This document shows positions 19,595 through 30,441 of a stretch of DNA of 64,000 bases, piece after piece. The translations under genes were made by a program, and so were the position numbers. The notes below the pieces were generated by a model. That model had not been told where the DNA came from. It worked only from the letters and a program-made list of their open reading frames with translations, and searched no databases. Numbering within the stretch: position 1 is the first letter of the stretch; each line of letters starts with the position of its first letter. This stretch comes from Tipula vernalis (taxonomy: Eukaryota; Arthropoda; Insecta; Diptera; Tipulidae): assembly GCA_958295665.1 (NCBI GenBank), contig OY282558.1, forward strand, positions 328,759,106 to 328,823,105, in the 5' to 3' direction.

Positions 19595-20088
19595 GAATCT
19601 GTTTCGTCTAGGCTTTGTGGGGTTGGTAGTTGTTGAGTTGTGCTTGTATCTTTAGTTACTACCGCATGAACTGGATAATTCTTCTTGTTTTGCATGTTAA
19701 TGTAGTCCTTTGGCTCGTTAGATATCGGTAGGCGGCATATTTTAGTAATATTCCTTTTAAACGTATTGTTCCTGTATTTCAGTGTGACTACTCTAACAAG
19801 CCCATCTTGTCCTGGATGAAGTTCAATGACTCTTGCTAGTGGCCAGTGCGTAGGAGGTAGTTGTTCGTCTTTGAGGATTATTAGTTCTCCCAATTGGATG
19901 TTAGGTTGTTTTTGCAACCATTTTGGTCTTCGTTGTAGTCGTGAGAGATATTCCATACGCCATTTTTTTCCAAAATCCTTGACTGAGCTTGGTGAGCAAA
20001 TTCCATCTTGTAACGGTTTGGATACTCTCCATATCAGGTTGTGGCAATGATATGATGAGAGTGGAGCTAGTGGCCTAGAGTTAAGCAT
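19591..20088 (-). pseudogene. DUF5641 domain, C-terminal end of BEL/Pao 1 pol
   Basis: This 165-codon minus-strand reading starts 'LNSRPLAPLS', which belongs to the end of the integrase, and continues with the DUF5641 signature: 'W..EYLSRLQ.R.KW', then 'LGELIILKDEQLPPTHWPLARVIEL.PG.DG.VRVV'. In BEL/Pao elements this SH3-like module follows the integrase core and may bind chromatin or DNA. It overlaps the integrase reading at 20067-20088 in another frame, so one frame break separates them. The domain itself is intact, ending with 'KICRLPI'. Confidence 0.85.
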
Positions 20089-20762
20089 GCCTCTATTTGA
20101 GCTAGAAGTGTTGAGAGCTGCTCAAAAGTTAATGTATGAGTTCCAATTACTTTGCGTAGGTGTTGTTTTGTTGACTTGAGTCCGGCTTCCCATATTCCTC
20201 CAAAGTGAGGACTTCCCGGGGGTACAAAGTGCCACTCAGTTCCCATCTGATCTATTTTACCCTTAATTTCTGCTTCTTGTTGCTTTGCCTGCCTTTGCAG
20301 TTGTTTGTCTGCTCCAATAAAATTTGTACCACAGTCACTGAATATCTTCAGACAAATTCCTCTTCTTGATATGAATCGTCGGTATGCGGCCAAAAAAGCG
20401 TCTGTTGATAAGTCACTTACAAGTTCTAGATGAATTACCTTTGTGGCTCGGCATATTAAAATGGCAATGTATCCCTTTGTTGTTTTGTTACAGCGGCCTT
20501 TCCACAATTTTATATTAGTCGGACCAGCATAGTCTACTCCCCTGTTAGTGAACGGTGGTGCTGGTATTATCCGTTCTTTTGGTAACATGTCCATTAGCTG
20601 GTGTGACGCCAGTTTCCTTGTTCTCGTACAGACTATACATTCATGTATATTGTGACGAATCATATTTTTGGCATTCATTACCCAATACTGCGTTCTTAGG
20701 TGTGCTAAAGTTGCTTGATTGCCACCATGTAGTGTTTTTATATGAGCTTCTTTGATAAGCAA
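20067..20762 (-). pseudogene. Integrase of BEL/Pao 1
   Basis: 231 codons. The N-terminal HHCC zinc site is visible as H7, H12, C42 and C45. The catalytic core has D77 (VDYAGP), D143 (FSDCGTNF) and E192 (FGGIWEAG), the complete triad of a retroviral-type integrase (rve). The domain inserts the cDNA copy into chromosomal DNA. This is the best-preserved domain of the element. The start of the reading lies inside the domain rather than at a true ATG, because the pol polyprotein is broken upstream between 20762 and 21005. Confidence 0.88.
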
Positions 20763-21004
20763 TTAGTTGAAAATTTGTGACCTCTGGGCATTATATATGT
20801 ATATACCTTTGGTAGGTTTTGATTCGCTTTTAACTTCTTTAATTCTGGTTCAAAAACTTCCTGCTGTGCGACTCTGATTATCGACCTTAGCGATGCGTTC
20901 AGTTCCTCTGGTTTGAAATAGGAATTTTTATTTTTTGATTTTGCATTTGATGGAAATCGTAGACAGTATGCAATGCTATGAACAAGCCATTGTAACGAAG
21001 AGAA

Positions 21005-21720
21005 TCAATCGAATTCAATCACATGCTTTTTCACTGTTGTTGTAAATGTGCTTATTGATTTTCGTTCCATGTTGGCCGCTTGTTCCATTTCTTCATTATT
21101 GATTTTTGTTATTGGATAGCTCAAATCCTTTAGCCATGTTGGCCCTTCCCAACAAATTTTGTGGTTTAATAATTGAACTGGGTTTAATCCTCGAGATGCA
21201 CAGTCAGCAGGATTCTCATTAGAGACCACGTGATGCCATTGGTTAGGATCGGTGATGGCTTGTATCTCTGTTATTCTGTTCGCCACAACAGTCTTATGGT
21301 ATTGTGGGTTTCCTTTTATCCAGCCCAAAACTGCTGTGGAATCGCTCGTGTATATGTTTGACATTTTTGAGCAATTTAGAAAGTAGCAATGCGGCGTTCA
21401 GCTCTAATCTTGGTTGTTTATTTTACTGTATACCACTGCAGCATATGCTTGATTCGAGGCGTCACAGAAACCATGTAGTTCAATTTTGGCGTCACTGTTG
21501 TAATTTATCCAACGGTGAATTCTGATTTCCTCTAAACGTGGTAATTCCATTTAACCATCTTTTCTCAAGATTTAAGTGGAGTTGTTCGTCCCATCCTACA
21601 CCGGAAGCCCATAAATCTTAAAGTAGAAGTTTTGCCTGGATTTTTGCCACTGGTGCTAACCATCCTAGCGGATCGAAAAGCCTTGATGCCTCTGATAAGA
21701 TTGTTCGTTTGGATATTGTT
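21005..21720 (-). pseudogene. RNase H and connection region of BEL/Pao 1
   Basis: The lower reading (21005-21364) holds the RNase H end, 'YTSDSTAVLGWI' with its catalytic Asp, followed by the BEL/Pao signature 'NPADCASRGL' and 'CWEGPTWL'. Between 21370 and 21720 the minus strand in other frames reads 'ASRLFDPLGWLAPV' and 'SGVGWDEQL', the conserved connection segment between RT and RNase H. In-frame stops and shifts separate these. The RNase H would remove the RNA template during reverse transcription. Confidence 0.75.
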
Positions 21721-21723
21721 GTT

Positions 21724-22569
21724 TTAGATCCTGACAAAACAACTTTGAATTGAAAGGTGTCTGTTGAAGAGTCCAAGTGTTTTCACTGTATCACTAAATT
21801 CTGTAGTGTGGAGTCCTGTTTCTTTCAGATTTTCTGCAAGCTCTTCTAATAACGCCTTTTCATTGCTGGACCATTTTCTGAGGTTGAAACCTCCACCGGA
21901 AAGGAGACTTACGAGTAGTAGCCACAGTAGTAGATCATCTACATAGAAATCGTTTTGAACAATCTTTGAACCAATTGGATATCTTGACGCTTCATCAATG
22001 GCTAATTGTTGTAACGTTTTTGTAGCCAAATAAGTTGCAGACGCTGTTCTGTATGTAATAGTTTTTAATCTATAACTGCTCATTTGCTTATTTGTCTCAG
22101 ATCGCCAGAGGATTCGTTGAAAATCTTGATCTTCGCGGGCTATTCTGATCTGTCTGAACATTTTCCCAATGTCCGCTGCAATCACGTAACGATGTTTTTT
22201 CCATCTGATCAATATTGCCGTTAAGTTGTCTTGTAATGTTGGACCTACATGCATCATTTCATTTAGTGGTGTTCCTGTTGTTGTTTTGCAGGAAGCGTCA
22301 AAAACTACCCTCAATCTCGTAGTTGTGCTATCTTCTTTTATGACAGAATGGTGTGGCATGTAATAAACCCGAGAAGCATCTCTTCCCGTATCATCTTTAA
22401 TTAGTTCCATGTGGTTCAACTGGATGTACTCGTTCATGAAATTGTGATAATGATTCTTAAACTCTTCATCCTTCTTGAATCTTTTTTCAATTTGAAGCAA
22501 TCTAGCTGCTGCTTTACTTTTAGATTCTCCTATTCCCACTTCTTTGAGCTTGTTGTTGTGAAGCGGCAT
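21724..22569 (-). pseudogene. Reverse transcriptase of BEL/Pao 1
   Basis: 281 codons. Motifs in order: 'RVVFDAS', 'IAADIGKMFRQI' (first catalytic Asp), 'DFQRILWR', and the catalytic 'NDFYVDDLLL', with the YVDD usual for this family. Then comes 'GGFNLRKWSSN', the primer-grip region. The fingers and palm are continuous and the catalytic residues are intact. Downstream the frame breaks before the RNase H. The protease-linked reading upstream (22593-22946) is in a different frame, so one shift lies near 22590. Confidence 0.85.
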
Positions 22570-22592
22570 TCGAACTTCGTATCGTCCATTTG

Positions 22593-23430
22593 TTAATCGC
22601 TTGTGAGGTACTGCTCACATTCGATCTCTTCAGCAGTTAGACTTCGTTTAGGATGCAGTTCTTCGGATTCCCAAAAGCATTTTAATTGCTTGTCTACTTC
22701 TGCTAATGTGACGTGGCTATTTAACCGGGTGACTGAAATGCTGCTGGTTTGAGTTAGACGACCAGATATGATCCATCCTAGCTCTGATTTTTTCGCTATG
22801 CACTTATGATGCGGATCCCTTTTTATGCCTTCTAACATGATTTCTCCATATATGTCGGCACCTATTAAAAGATCAATAGGTCCGGGAGTATCGAAATTAG
22901 GGTCGGCTAGGATTACTTCTTTTTGTAGTTCGCTGTCTAAACCCAATGAGTTCTTGTCTGGAAGTGGTTTAGTGATAGTTCCCAGAACTAAAGCATTAAC
23001 TTCGATCTTGAAAATCGATGGAAATCTTGGACTTATTTCTATCGCTATCTGTTGATGGGCTCGTCCTTTTGTCGCTGAAATTCCGGAAATTTCAGTTAGA
23101 ACCCTTGTAGTTGGCAGGCCTAGTTGTTATGCTGTTTGCTCTGTGATGAAAGTAGGCTGTGAGCCTGGATCGATCAGTGCTCGTAGTAGAGTAAAACTAC
23201 CGAACATATTCTGCACTTTTATTAGGGCTGTTGCTAAAAGTACCGGGCCACTATCCTTGTAGAGTGTTGAGATGTTCAGCTTGGCAATACTGTTTTCATG
23301 ATTTTTTACGTATAGCAACGTATGATGTCTGCCTTTGCAGGTAAAACAACTCAGTTTGATGCTGCAACTTGTTGTCGAATGGTTTTGGCTGAGATAATTT
23401 CCGCACAAATTGTCCACCATGACCATCTGA
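22593..23430 (-). pseudogene. Zinc knuckles and A17-type protease (DUF1758) of BEL/Pao 1
   Basis: The upper reading (23127-23426) contains a Cys/His knuckle ('LCGNYLSQNHSTTSC') and a second one ('CFTCKGRHHTLLY') whose final Cys is Tyr. The protease active site then reads 'RALIDPGSQPTFI': the catalytic Asp is kept, but the residue after it is Pro where Ser or Thr is expected. The lower reading (22593-22946) has 'IDLLIGADIYGEI' and 'SELGWIISG', the C-terminal part of DUF1758. A frame break lies near 23100. The protease would process Gag-Pol; the D-P-G change probably disables it. Confidence 0.75.
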
Positions 23431-24789
23431 TTTCTTTCAGAAATGTTTAAATCTTTGAAACGTTGGCATGATTAGGTCCTGTGGTTTTTCTGACAGCATA
23501 CGCCAATATTATTTGGTTGTGTAGCAGTTACAAATGCGCGTTTTAGCGGTTGTGGTTGAAATCTTACTTGTTGGGTTGGTATTATCTTGTTGTTACCGAT
23601 TGCTTCTAAAGATTGGAAACGCCTTTCTAGAAACTTCAAGAATTGGTTTGTTTCGTGAAATTCTCTTGGGTTTTCTAGAGAGCTTTCGTATAGCCATCGT
23701 GACTCGTTGTCCTACTTTTTTAACAAGCTGAAGATGATGAAAGGACTCCATGCCTGTGTTCCTTATGGCGTATAGGCACTCGGTTGTTGTGTCATGCAAG
23801 TGTTTGATCGCAGCAGCCGACTTCGTGTTGCTCGTATGCTGATTCAATAAAGTGTTCAACAAATTAGATAAGAGTAATCTCCTGTTGTTGAAGCGGTTCT
23901 CTAATATCTCCCAAGCTACATCGTAATTGTCTCCACTAGGTTCCAAATGACTCAATAATTTTCCAGCTGACCCTTCTACGTGACTTTTAAGGTAGTTCAT
24001 TTTATGTGTCGTGGTGAGCTGATTGTTGTTATGAACTAAACGTTTGAATGTATCAGAGAAATTTACCCACTTCGTGTAGTCCCCGTTAAACTGTAGGATT
24101 TCTACTGGTGGTAGACGAATTTCTAATGGTTTTATCTTGCCTAATTCCTCTTCTTCCAATAATGTTGTTAATTGTATTACAATCTTCTCGTGTTCATTGT
24201 TTAAATTTTCATAGTGTTGGTCTACGAAATATTTTGAATTTACTTCCTGTTCTTCGGAAGTTTCCATGCACATTTGTTCACGAAAGTCCGTGATCTGCAT
24301 CATCATTCTCTCCATGTTTTTTAATTTGATTTTTAAAGCTGGCCTGGATCTGTTGTTATTAGATAGTATGTCCTCAGCTAATCTGATTTCTCGATATAAA
24401 CCCCGCATTCGGATGTCTAGCTGCTTCAACTGTTGGATGAATTTTGGCAATTGGCTGAATGCAACGTTTGACTCCCCGGTCGACGCCTCGAGTAGTCGTC
24501 TGTGTTTAACTTTAATTGTTGATGTTCCAGGCTCTGTTGTGTTGTTGTTGACCACTTCAGATGGGATAAAGTTAAATTTTTCATTTGTTCCTGCTGCATC
24601 TGATGTTGGAATTGGTGTGGATGGCAAACTCGGTGTGTTAAGGCGTTGGCGAATATCCTCAATGGTTGTTCTGTATCTTATCGAAACCGTTTCTCTATCC
24701 TTGAAGTATTGATGTGTTGATGTCAATGGATTTTGAAAGTCTCTAATCTTGTTGTCTTCATCAACATACTCGTTGTAAGACTTGTTCAA
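23431..24789 (-). pseudogene. Gag polyprotein (DUF1759) of BEL/Pao 1
   Basis: The 398-codon reading opens with an ATG at 24789. Its first half is polar with predicted coiled-coil stretches (around residues 110-220). The Pao gag core follows: 'LPPVEILQFNGDYTKWVNF', 'KMNYLKSHVEGSAGKLL', 'YDVAWEILENRF'. Near 23720 the true frame is left: the last 40 or so residues of this reading are out of frame, while another frame carries 'SRWLYESS' and 'FLKFLERRFQSLE'. An in-frame stop occurs at the first zinc knuckle near 23470. Gag would form the virus-like particle. Confidence 0.82.
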
Positions 24790-25246
24790 CGCTGCGATTT
24801 AATTTTTAAGATAGGTTTTTGTTTTCCGCTGCGCTCCATCTTTGTTGTAATTTGAGATGAGCCGCTGTTTCTCTTCTACTTTTTGTTCTTGTTTTCTTAG
24901 CAGTTCTTCCATATTTATGGTTGTACTTGAAAAAGCTTATTAGGCGGCAAGTGGCAGGAATAATTTTTAATGCGAACTAGTGTTTCGTGGTGCAGCTTCT
25001 ATGGTTGTTGTTTGGTATTTTACTTGAATTTGCCAATTTAAATTGTGTCAATTTAAATTCTGCCTTATTTTATTCAATGCTACACTTTAAATATAATTTT
25101 CAATTTGCAATGTCAGCACAATAGATACAATAAAACAACAAACACTAAATTTTATACTTTGGTGGAAATTAAACGTTGTAATGTTGATGAGTTAAAATGC
25201 TGAGTCAACAAAGTATGTTCACTTGGGTACGATCTTTGGGCCAGAT
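24790..25246 (-). other. 5' leader of BEL/Pao 1 with candidate primer binding site
   Basis: Untranslated, AT-rich leader between the candidate PBS and the gag ATG. The minus-strand PBS candidate at 25225-25243 begins TGG and is followed by a Gln/Glu-rich upstream frame that does not reach gag. Confidence 0.45.
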
Positions 25247-25484
25247 TGAGACATTTTTTTGATTGAGAAATTGTTTCTTTAGGCAATTTAAATTGAAACT
25301 TTATTTAAATGTTTGTTTGTAAATATAAATACGCCTTATCAATTAAAAGTTTAATTTCCTTGATCGTCGATAGTTTTGTTTATTCAAAGAATTGTAAAAC
25401 CATTTTTGGTGCGGTATGTACAGATGTTGGTATTTTAAATGTCCTGCTTCTTACAAATTCCTTCGTATAGCGTCACATTTGACA
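25247..25484 (-). repeat. Candidate 5' LTR of BEL/Pao 1
   Basis: On the minus strand this segment begins TGTCAAATG and ends CTCA, three bases before the PBS candidate. It contains 'AATAAA' twice, fitting an LTR polyadenylation signal. The borders are guesses because the partner LTR was not found. Confidence 0.3.
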
Positions 25485-25569
25485 GTAGTCCTAAATGAAA
25501 TACCGTGTCCTTGATGAGAGAAAGTCTTAGTATTTTGCTGATTCAGCTTTTTAAAGAGACCTACCTGTT

Positions 25570-26103
25570 AAAACCAGGCTCAGATGTGACTGCTTCCTTC
25601 TCCATTGGTAATAAACATAACTGAGTGATGGGCCTTATCAATTCGCCTCTTTCCGTCTTTTACTTACATGTTCGTACCTTGTCATCTCGTCCACTAAATA
25701 CTTCGATGATCCTGGCCATCAGCCATTGACTAGGTGGCGTCATTTCATTTTTAACAAACACCAGGTCTCCTACCTTCAATGACCTATCTTCGCTAGCCCA
25801 TTTGTTTCGACGTTGCTGTTCTGTGATGTATTCTTGCGACCATCTTGCCCGGAATTCTTGTTGCCTCTTCCGGATTCTCTGCCAAGCTGTTAACCGGTTT
25901 GATGGTACCTCAGCCAGCATAGATTCATAAGGGGTAATAATTGGTTGGCCAGCTAGAAAATGACCCGGCGATAATGTTGACAAATCAGTTGGATCATTAC
26001 TTATCGGCGTCAAAGGTCTTGAATTCAAACATGCAGCGATTTTTGCTAACAACGTGGCTAATTCCTCAAAGGTATACAACTGTGCTCCACCTACTTTTTT
26101 CAA
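25570..26103 (-). pseudogene. DUF5641 domain of BEL/Pao 2
   Basis: The minus-strand reading 25660-26103 begins in the integrase tail ('ACLNSRPLTPIS', 'LSPGHFLAGQP') and continues with DUF5641: 'RWSQEYITEQQ', 'LKVGDLVFVKNE..PPSQWLMARIIEVF.GRDDKVR'. After 'KVRTCK' the frame is lost, but a neighbouring frame resumes with 'GELIRPITQLCLLP', the normal end of this domain, to about 25570. One shift near 25665 therefore breaks an otherwise well-kept domain. Confidence 0.85.
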
Positions 26104-26938
26104 GTGATTTTTGACTGATTTAACTGCGGCTTTTCAAAGACCTCCTTGGTGCGGGGCTTTCGGTGCATTATAGTGCCACTGGATAGAATGCGCTTGCAGA
26201 TAATTCATTACTGCTGCGGTTTCCTATAGTTCGACCGCCTCATGGAGACTTCTGTCAGCCCCAACAAAATTACCACCATTGTCACTATACATATGATGGA
26301 CGGCTCCTGCTCTCAGATTAACAAAACGAGTCAATGCAGCTGTCGAATCTGCTGGCCAGCTCCAAATGAAGCGCGTTGTATGCCATACAAACAAATACCG
26401 CTATATAACCTTTTATTGTCACATTACGACCTTGCTTTATTTGTACCGGGCCAGCATAATCGACGCCGCAATGGTAAAACGCTGGTGTCGGCTCTAGTCG
26501 GTAGGCCGGCAAGTCTGCCATTATCTGTTAATCCGCTTCTTGTCTGTGTCGGCAACATCTCACACACTGATGCACGACACGGCGCAGCAGAATACAACAT
26601 TTCACAATCCAGTACTTGTTTCTTAAATACTCCGTACAAAGTTGCACCAAGTAAGTTGCAAAGTTTGGCAACCCTACATTTCGAAGCACTGCCCTATATT
26701 CAGCTGGAAATGATTGTTTTTGAGATGTAATCAACCAATAATTCATTGCATTGTCAATTTCGTTAACTGATAATCCAGGAACGAGGACTCTCTCTCCTCC
26801 TATCATCACTGTGACAACGTTGCTCCCTTGTAACGTTGGTGTTTCATGGTCAACCAAAAGGCTGTTTGCCTTATTATCATTAGTCCTTACTCGTCTCCTT
26901 CTGACAATTTCAAAACACCCTACAAAATCGAATAACAT
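26104..26938 (-). pseudogene. Integrase of BEL/Pao 2, catalytic Glu lost
   Basis: The zinc-binding end is visible in 26528-26938 ('NKYWIV' and 'HQCVRCCRHR'). The first catalytic Asp is in 'CGVDYAGP' (26318-26521) and the second in 'YSDNGGNFVGAD' near 26270-26300. At about 26130 the expected Trp-Glu of the third motif reads as TGA AAA, a stop followed by Lys. Two G-to-A changes from TGG GAA would explain that. Several frames are needed to follow the domain. It cannot encode an active integrase. Confidence 0.75.
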
Positions 26939-26963
26939 ACGCTGTTATACGACATACTGACTC

Positions 26964-27735
26964 TTAAGACGATATTTTGTTCATTAAATCGATTTCTTGA
27001 TTATCACTTCCGACCATCGTTAGCAGGACATTATCAAACTTTACCGGTGGATCCTTGCATTCCGACTGAATCTGCTCCATTACTTCTTTCCCAAATACCT
27101 TCGGGGTCCATATTGGCCAACCTTCAACATCCTCCCTTAACAAGTCTGGACCTTTCCACCATAATTTGTTAGTTAACAAATTGTCAGCCTTTATCCCTGA
27201 TATATCGAAATTGTTCCAATGTTATTCCTCCTAAAATTTTACTAACTCGATTAGCTACAAATGGTCTCAACTCATTTATAGGTTTCCTTAACCAGTGCAA
27301 CACTATCTCTGAATCTGTCCAAACACTAATTGGTGCAGTCTCAAATATGGGTATTCCTTTAATCTTGGGAATCAATTTACAGCCGAGCTCTACTGCACAT
27401 AATTCCAACCTTGGTATTGTGACTAATTTGATGAGTGTTGCTCTACTCCTAGCGCATAACAAGCTTACGGTCCATTGGCCCTCAGTATAGGCTCGCACAT
27501 AAACTGCAACACCATATGCTTTGCTTGAAGCATCCGCAAACACGTGAATTTGTACCTTTTGCTCACTGAATGTTTGAATCCATCGTGGTATTCTCAATTT
27601 GTTAATTAATTGTAATTCGCTATAAAAATCCTTCCACTCCTGCTGTATGGATGCTAGCAATGGATCGTCCCAACCACTGCCCATACGCCATAACTCCTGA
27701 ATGAACAACTTTGCTCTAATGGTTACTGGTGACAC
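26964..27735 (-). pseudogene. RNase H of BEL/Pao 2
   Basis: The long reading 27184-27735 carries the RNase H triad in order: 'HVFADASSKAYG' (Asp), 'IPRLELCAVELG' (Glu) and 'VWTDSEIVLHWL' (Asp). It is preceded by the connection region 'TIRAKLFIQELW'. It is followed in another frame (26964-27179) by 'LTNKLWWKGPDLL', the segment that leads into the integrase. The catalytic acids look intact; the domain is separated from RT and integrase by frame breaks. Confidence 0.82.
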
Positions 27736-27759
27736 CCAACCCTTGCGGCCTCACTAGTA

Positions 27760-28500
27760 ATAAATCGTTTATTGATAACTTCAGGCTGATCTCGATCCTG
27801 CACGTGTAACTGAAATTCATCTTTTGAAAAATCCCAAAAAATTCCCAGCACACTGGTGTTGTTTGCCAATTCGACAGCCTTTACTGACATTTCTTTTTCC
27901 ATAATTTGGGAACTATTGGATCACCATTTCGCTAGCTTGAAACCCCCCTGTTCAAGGAGTTCAATAATCTCCGCTTTCAAACTGACTGCCTGAGACACCG
28001 ATTCTACTGATGTCAACATGTCGTCCTTGTAAAAATCATTTAATACTACTCGGCTTGCTGTAGGCATCTCCTTTCTATTATCGAGAGCACATTGGTTCAA
28101 TGCCTTGACTGCTAAGTATGGGGATGAACCCAATCCGTAGGTTACCACTGTCAGCCAATAATCATGAATTGGTTCCTTTGGCTCTCTTCTCCATACTATT
28201 CTTTGCAAGTCCCAATGAATTGGTTGTATTTCCACTTGCCGAAACATTTTACAAATATCGGCAGAAACCGCAATTCTACCGATTCGAAATTTGATGACAA
28301 TATCTAGCAAGTCCTTTTGAAGACGTGGTCCGGTGGACTGTACATCATTTAATGACTTCCCGTTTGAGGCTTTTGCAGAACCGTCAAAAACGACCCTAAA
28401 TTTACGGTCAACCGAAACCGCGTGATGTGGTATATAATTATGCAATTCCATCGGATCCAATGTGGTTGCTAGTTGCATGTGTCCTAGAGCCTCAAAAAAT
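27760..28500 (-). pseudogene. Reverse transcriptase of BEL/Pao 2, altered YxDD box
   Basis: The reading 27921-28478 has 'FRVVFDGSAK', 'IAVSADICKMFRQV' (first catalytic Asp), 'DLQRIVWR', and the polymerase box 'NDFYKDDMLTS'. A Lys stands where the family has a small hydrophobic residue (Val or Met), an unusual change next to the catalytic Asp pair. 'GGFKLAKW' closes the reading. The frame is lost below 27920. The 5' end of the RT and all of the protease are missing upstream of 28480. Confidence 0.82.
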
Positions 28501-28694
28501 TTTGTGCAACCATTATTTCATTTTTCATACATTCTTTTGCTTAAACTATCATTAAACCACCCCCAAATATAATAAAAATTAATACAAAATCTAGACTCTC
28601 AAGACCAGTCGAGCCGTCCGAATCCATTTACCATTGTCTCTTCTACAAGTTTGCTCAATACAACGTAGCATTATTATTATTGCTTTTCTACAAC

Positions 28695-28800
28695 GTGGCT
28701 CAATTTCCTAAGGGCCCATCTAGGTTCACTGGATTTTTCGGACATAAAATACTATTATGTCTTGTTCCACAACGGTGGCATGCACCTGGCAGTTTGAATT
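28695..28800 (-). pseudogene. Gag zinc knuckle remnant of BEL/Pao 2
   Basis: The minus strand reads 'GACHRCGTRHNSILCPKNP', a C-x2-C-x3-H-x4-C knuckle like those that end BEL/Pao Gag proteins, then a stop shortly after. It lies between the gag N-terminal readings and the RT, at the expected place, with the protease missing. Confidence 0.55.
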
Positions 28801-28809
28801 TAATTTAAT

Positions 28810-29150
28810 TCTAAAATGTGTATAAATGGTTGTCTTTGGTCACAAACAAAAAATAATACTACACAGATGAATATGGAGAAAATATTGAGAAGTGGAATAC
28901 TAGGAATGCTACCTGTGGATCGTCAGGTCAAATCTGGAGCTATCACAAGGAGTGACAGCTTGCTTGGTGGAAGAGGTGGGCCACGGTCGGGTTAGCCCAA
29001 AACGTAATGTGGATATAATGGGAAATTTCGCAAAAGTTAATCGCGAAATAACAAGATGCAAATAAAGATGAGACGCCATCACGGATATGAAGATGTGCTG
29101 CGATTGTGAAACTATTAGTTGTAAAGTTTTTTTTTTAAATAATTTTTTAT
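28810..29150. other. Spacer inside BEL/Pao 2, unassigned
   Basis: Contains a short, relatively GC-rich patch near 28910-29000 with no readable domain on either strand. It may be a small insertion in the gag region. Confidence 0.35.
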
Positions 29151-29151
29151 T

Positions 29152-29848
29152 TTATGCTGCACAATCTGTTGTAAATGAGCTACTGCTCAAAACAGGATGT
29201 GGTAGCTTCGGGTACAAAATGTATGTCAATAAACTCAACGTATTGGGTACACTTCTTCTTGAACTTCCTCGATCACCTGCCGGATAATGGTCTTTTGTTG
29301 TTGGTGTACCTTTTACAAATGTGATAGGGTTGAATTCCTTGCTCGGTTCGATTTTCGACATGCACGCTGGAGCCATTGGTTCTTCGCCTGCTCCGCATTT
29401 CCTTTTTTCAATTTCTTGCGTTTTGGCATTGAGCCCTTGTTTACTCCTCTGTAATTTCGGCAATCCCCCCATAATCTAGCTCCCTTAATCGTTCGCTTAA
29501 TCGCTCGGCTGCTAATATGGACAGTTGGCGATATTCCATCATGATAGTTCCGAGATCGGGGTCTTTAACTAGCCCAGTTTGGCTCTGGATCTCCCGATTT
29601 ACGTTGACCATTTCGTCCTGCAACTCCGTTAGATAGGGACGATTGTATTCCCGATCCCGGTTGTCCAATTTCCTTACGATGGTCCTTATTTGTTCCATTT
29701 TGGCCCTAATATATCCAGCCAAGAAATGGTCTGTTGTTATCCTTGGCATTAGCACTAAAAGAAAAGAAAAAAAAATACTACTTACTACGTTGCTCATACA
29801 AATTTTCATTATCTCTACAATCTCACAACACAATGTTTCACAGTACAA
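29152..29848 (-). pseudogene. Gag N-terminal region of BEL/Pao 2
   Basis: Two overlapping minus-strand readings. The upper one (29441-29848; the likely ATG is the internal one before 'PRITTDHF', near 29750) encodes a charged, helix-rich segment: 'YIRAKMEQIRTIVRKLDNR' and 'LTELQDEMVNVNREIQ', probably coiled coil. The lower one (29152-29472) is basic and polar. Their place between leader and zinc knuckle argues for Gag. I see no DUF1759 core, so a deletion has probably removed it. Confidence 0.5.
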
Positions 29849-30004
29849 CTATTCTTATTTGGATTCAAGCGACTCACTGTTCCTCCACACAATTCACTCC
29901 CCTTAACCAAATTGTTTCTAGGCTCAATGATCACTGTTTTACAGCATTTTATTTTCCTCCACTGTCGTAATTAGTTATTCTACTCAGTACTTCACTTGCT
30001 AATT

Positions 30005-30145
30005 AACACGAGAACCTATTCAACCTTTTAAAACCTCAATCATCGTTCACCTCCATGCGACACGACTCATCGTGTGCCTCCATACGACACGAGAACACTA
30101 TTCAACTTTTCTTTAACACAATCATCGTGCGCCTCCATGCGACAC
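30005..30145. repeat. Tandem repeat around 'cctccatgcgacacgagaac'
   Basis: The phrase 'cctccatgcgacacga' recurs near 30051, 30078 (as 'catacg') and 30132. It is coupled to 'acacgagaac..tattcaac' and 'tcaatcatcgt', giving two longer units of about 55 bp and one short unit of about 27 bp. It lies in the retrotransposon leader. Confidence 0.7.
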
Positions 30146-30441
30146 GAGAACACCCTTACAATTTATCCCCCGTAACCGCACGTGAATTCAATCCGGCAGA
30201 GCGATCAAGCATGTGTGGCCACACAATACTGCACAATTACAATTGCGGGGTATGAAAATAAAAGACTAGAATAGTTACTTTACTAAGACCACTCAACCTT
30301 CATGGATCCCCGATTGGCAACGGTACGAATTTCTTCGGGCTTACAACCTTGCATCTAGCTGATACCTATTCTTTCGTCTTATTTTTATCTTTTCCACATT
30401 TCTCCTTCTATTTTTTTTTATTTATTTATTTACAGCAATAT

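Larger units (their letters stand above)
17988..25484 (-). mobile_element. BEL/Pao LTR retrotransposon 1 with envelope-like region
   Basis: Reading the minus strand from high to low coordinate gives leader, gag (DUF1759), zinc knuckles, A17-like protease (DUF1758), RT, RNase H, integrase, DUF5641 and an env-like region. This is the complete BEL/Pao order with an extra envelope gene as in the roo-like group. A tRNA-complement-like site 'tggcccaaagatcgtaccc' (minus strand, 25225-25243) fits a primer binding site. A candidate 5' LTR (TGTCAAATGT...CTCA on the minus strand) would span 25247-25484. Frame breaks occur between most domains, and no 3' LTR was matched, so it is an inactive copy. It probably lies in the intron of the 15.2-kb gene, in opposite orientation. 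Confidence 0.8.

Noticed and set aside
24108..24712. Plus-strand frames of up to 148 codons over the BEL/Pao 1 gag
   Set aside because: They are antisense to a well-supported gag frame and carry no motif.
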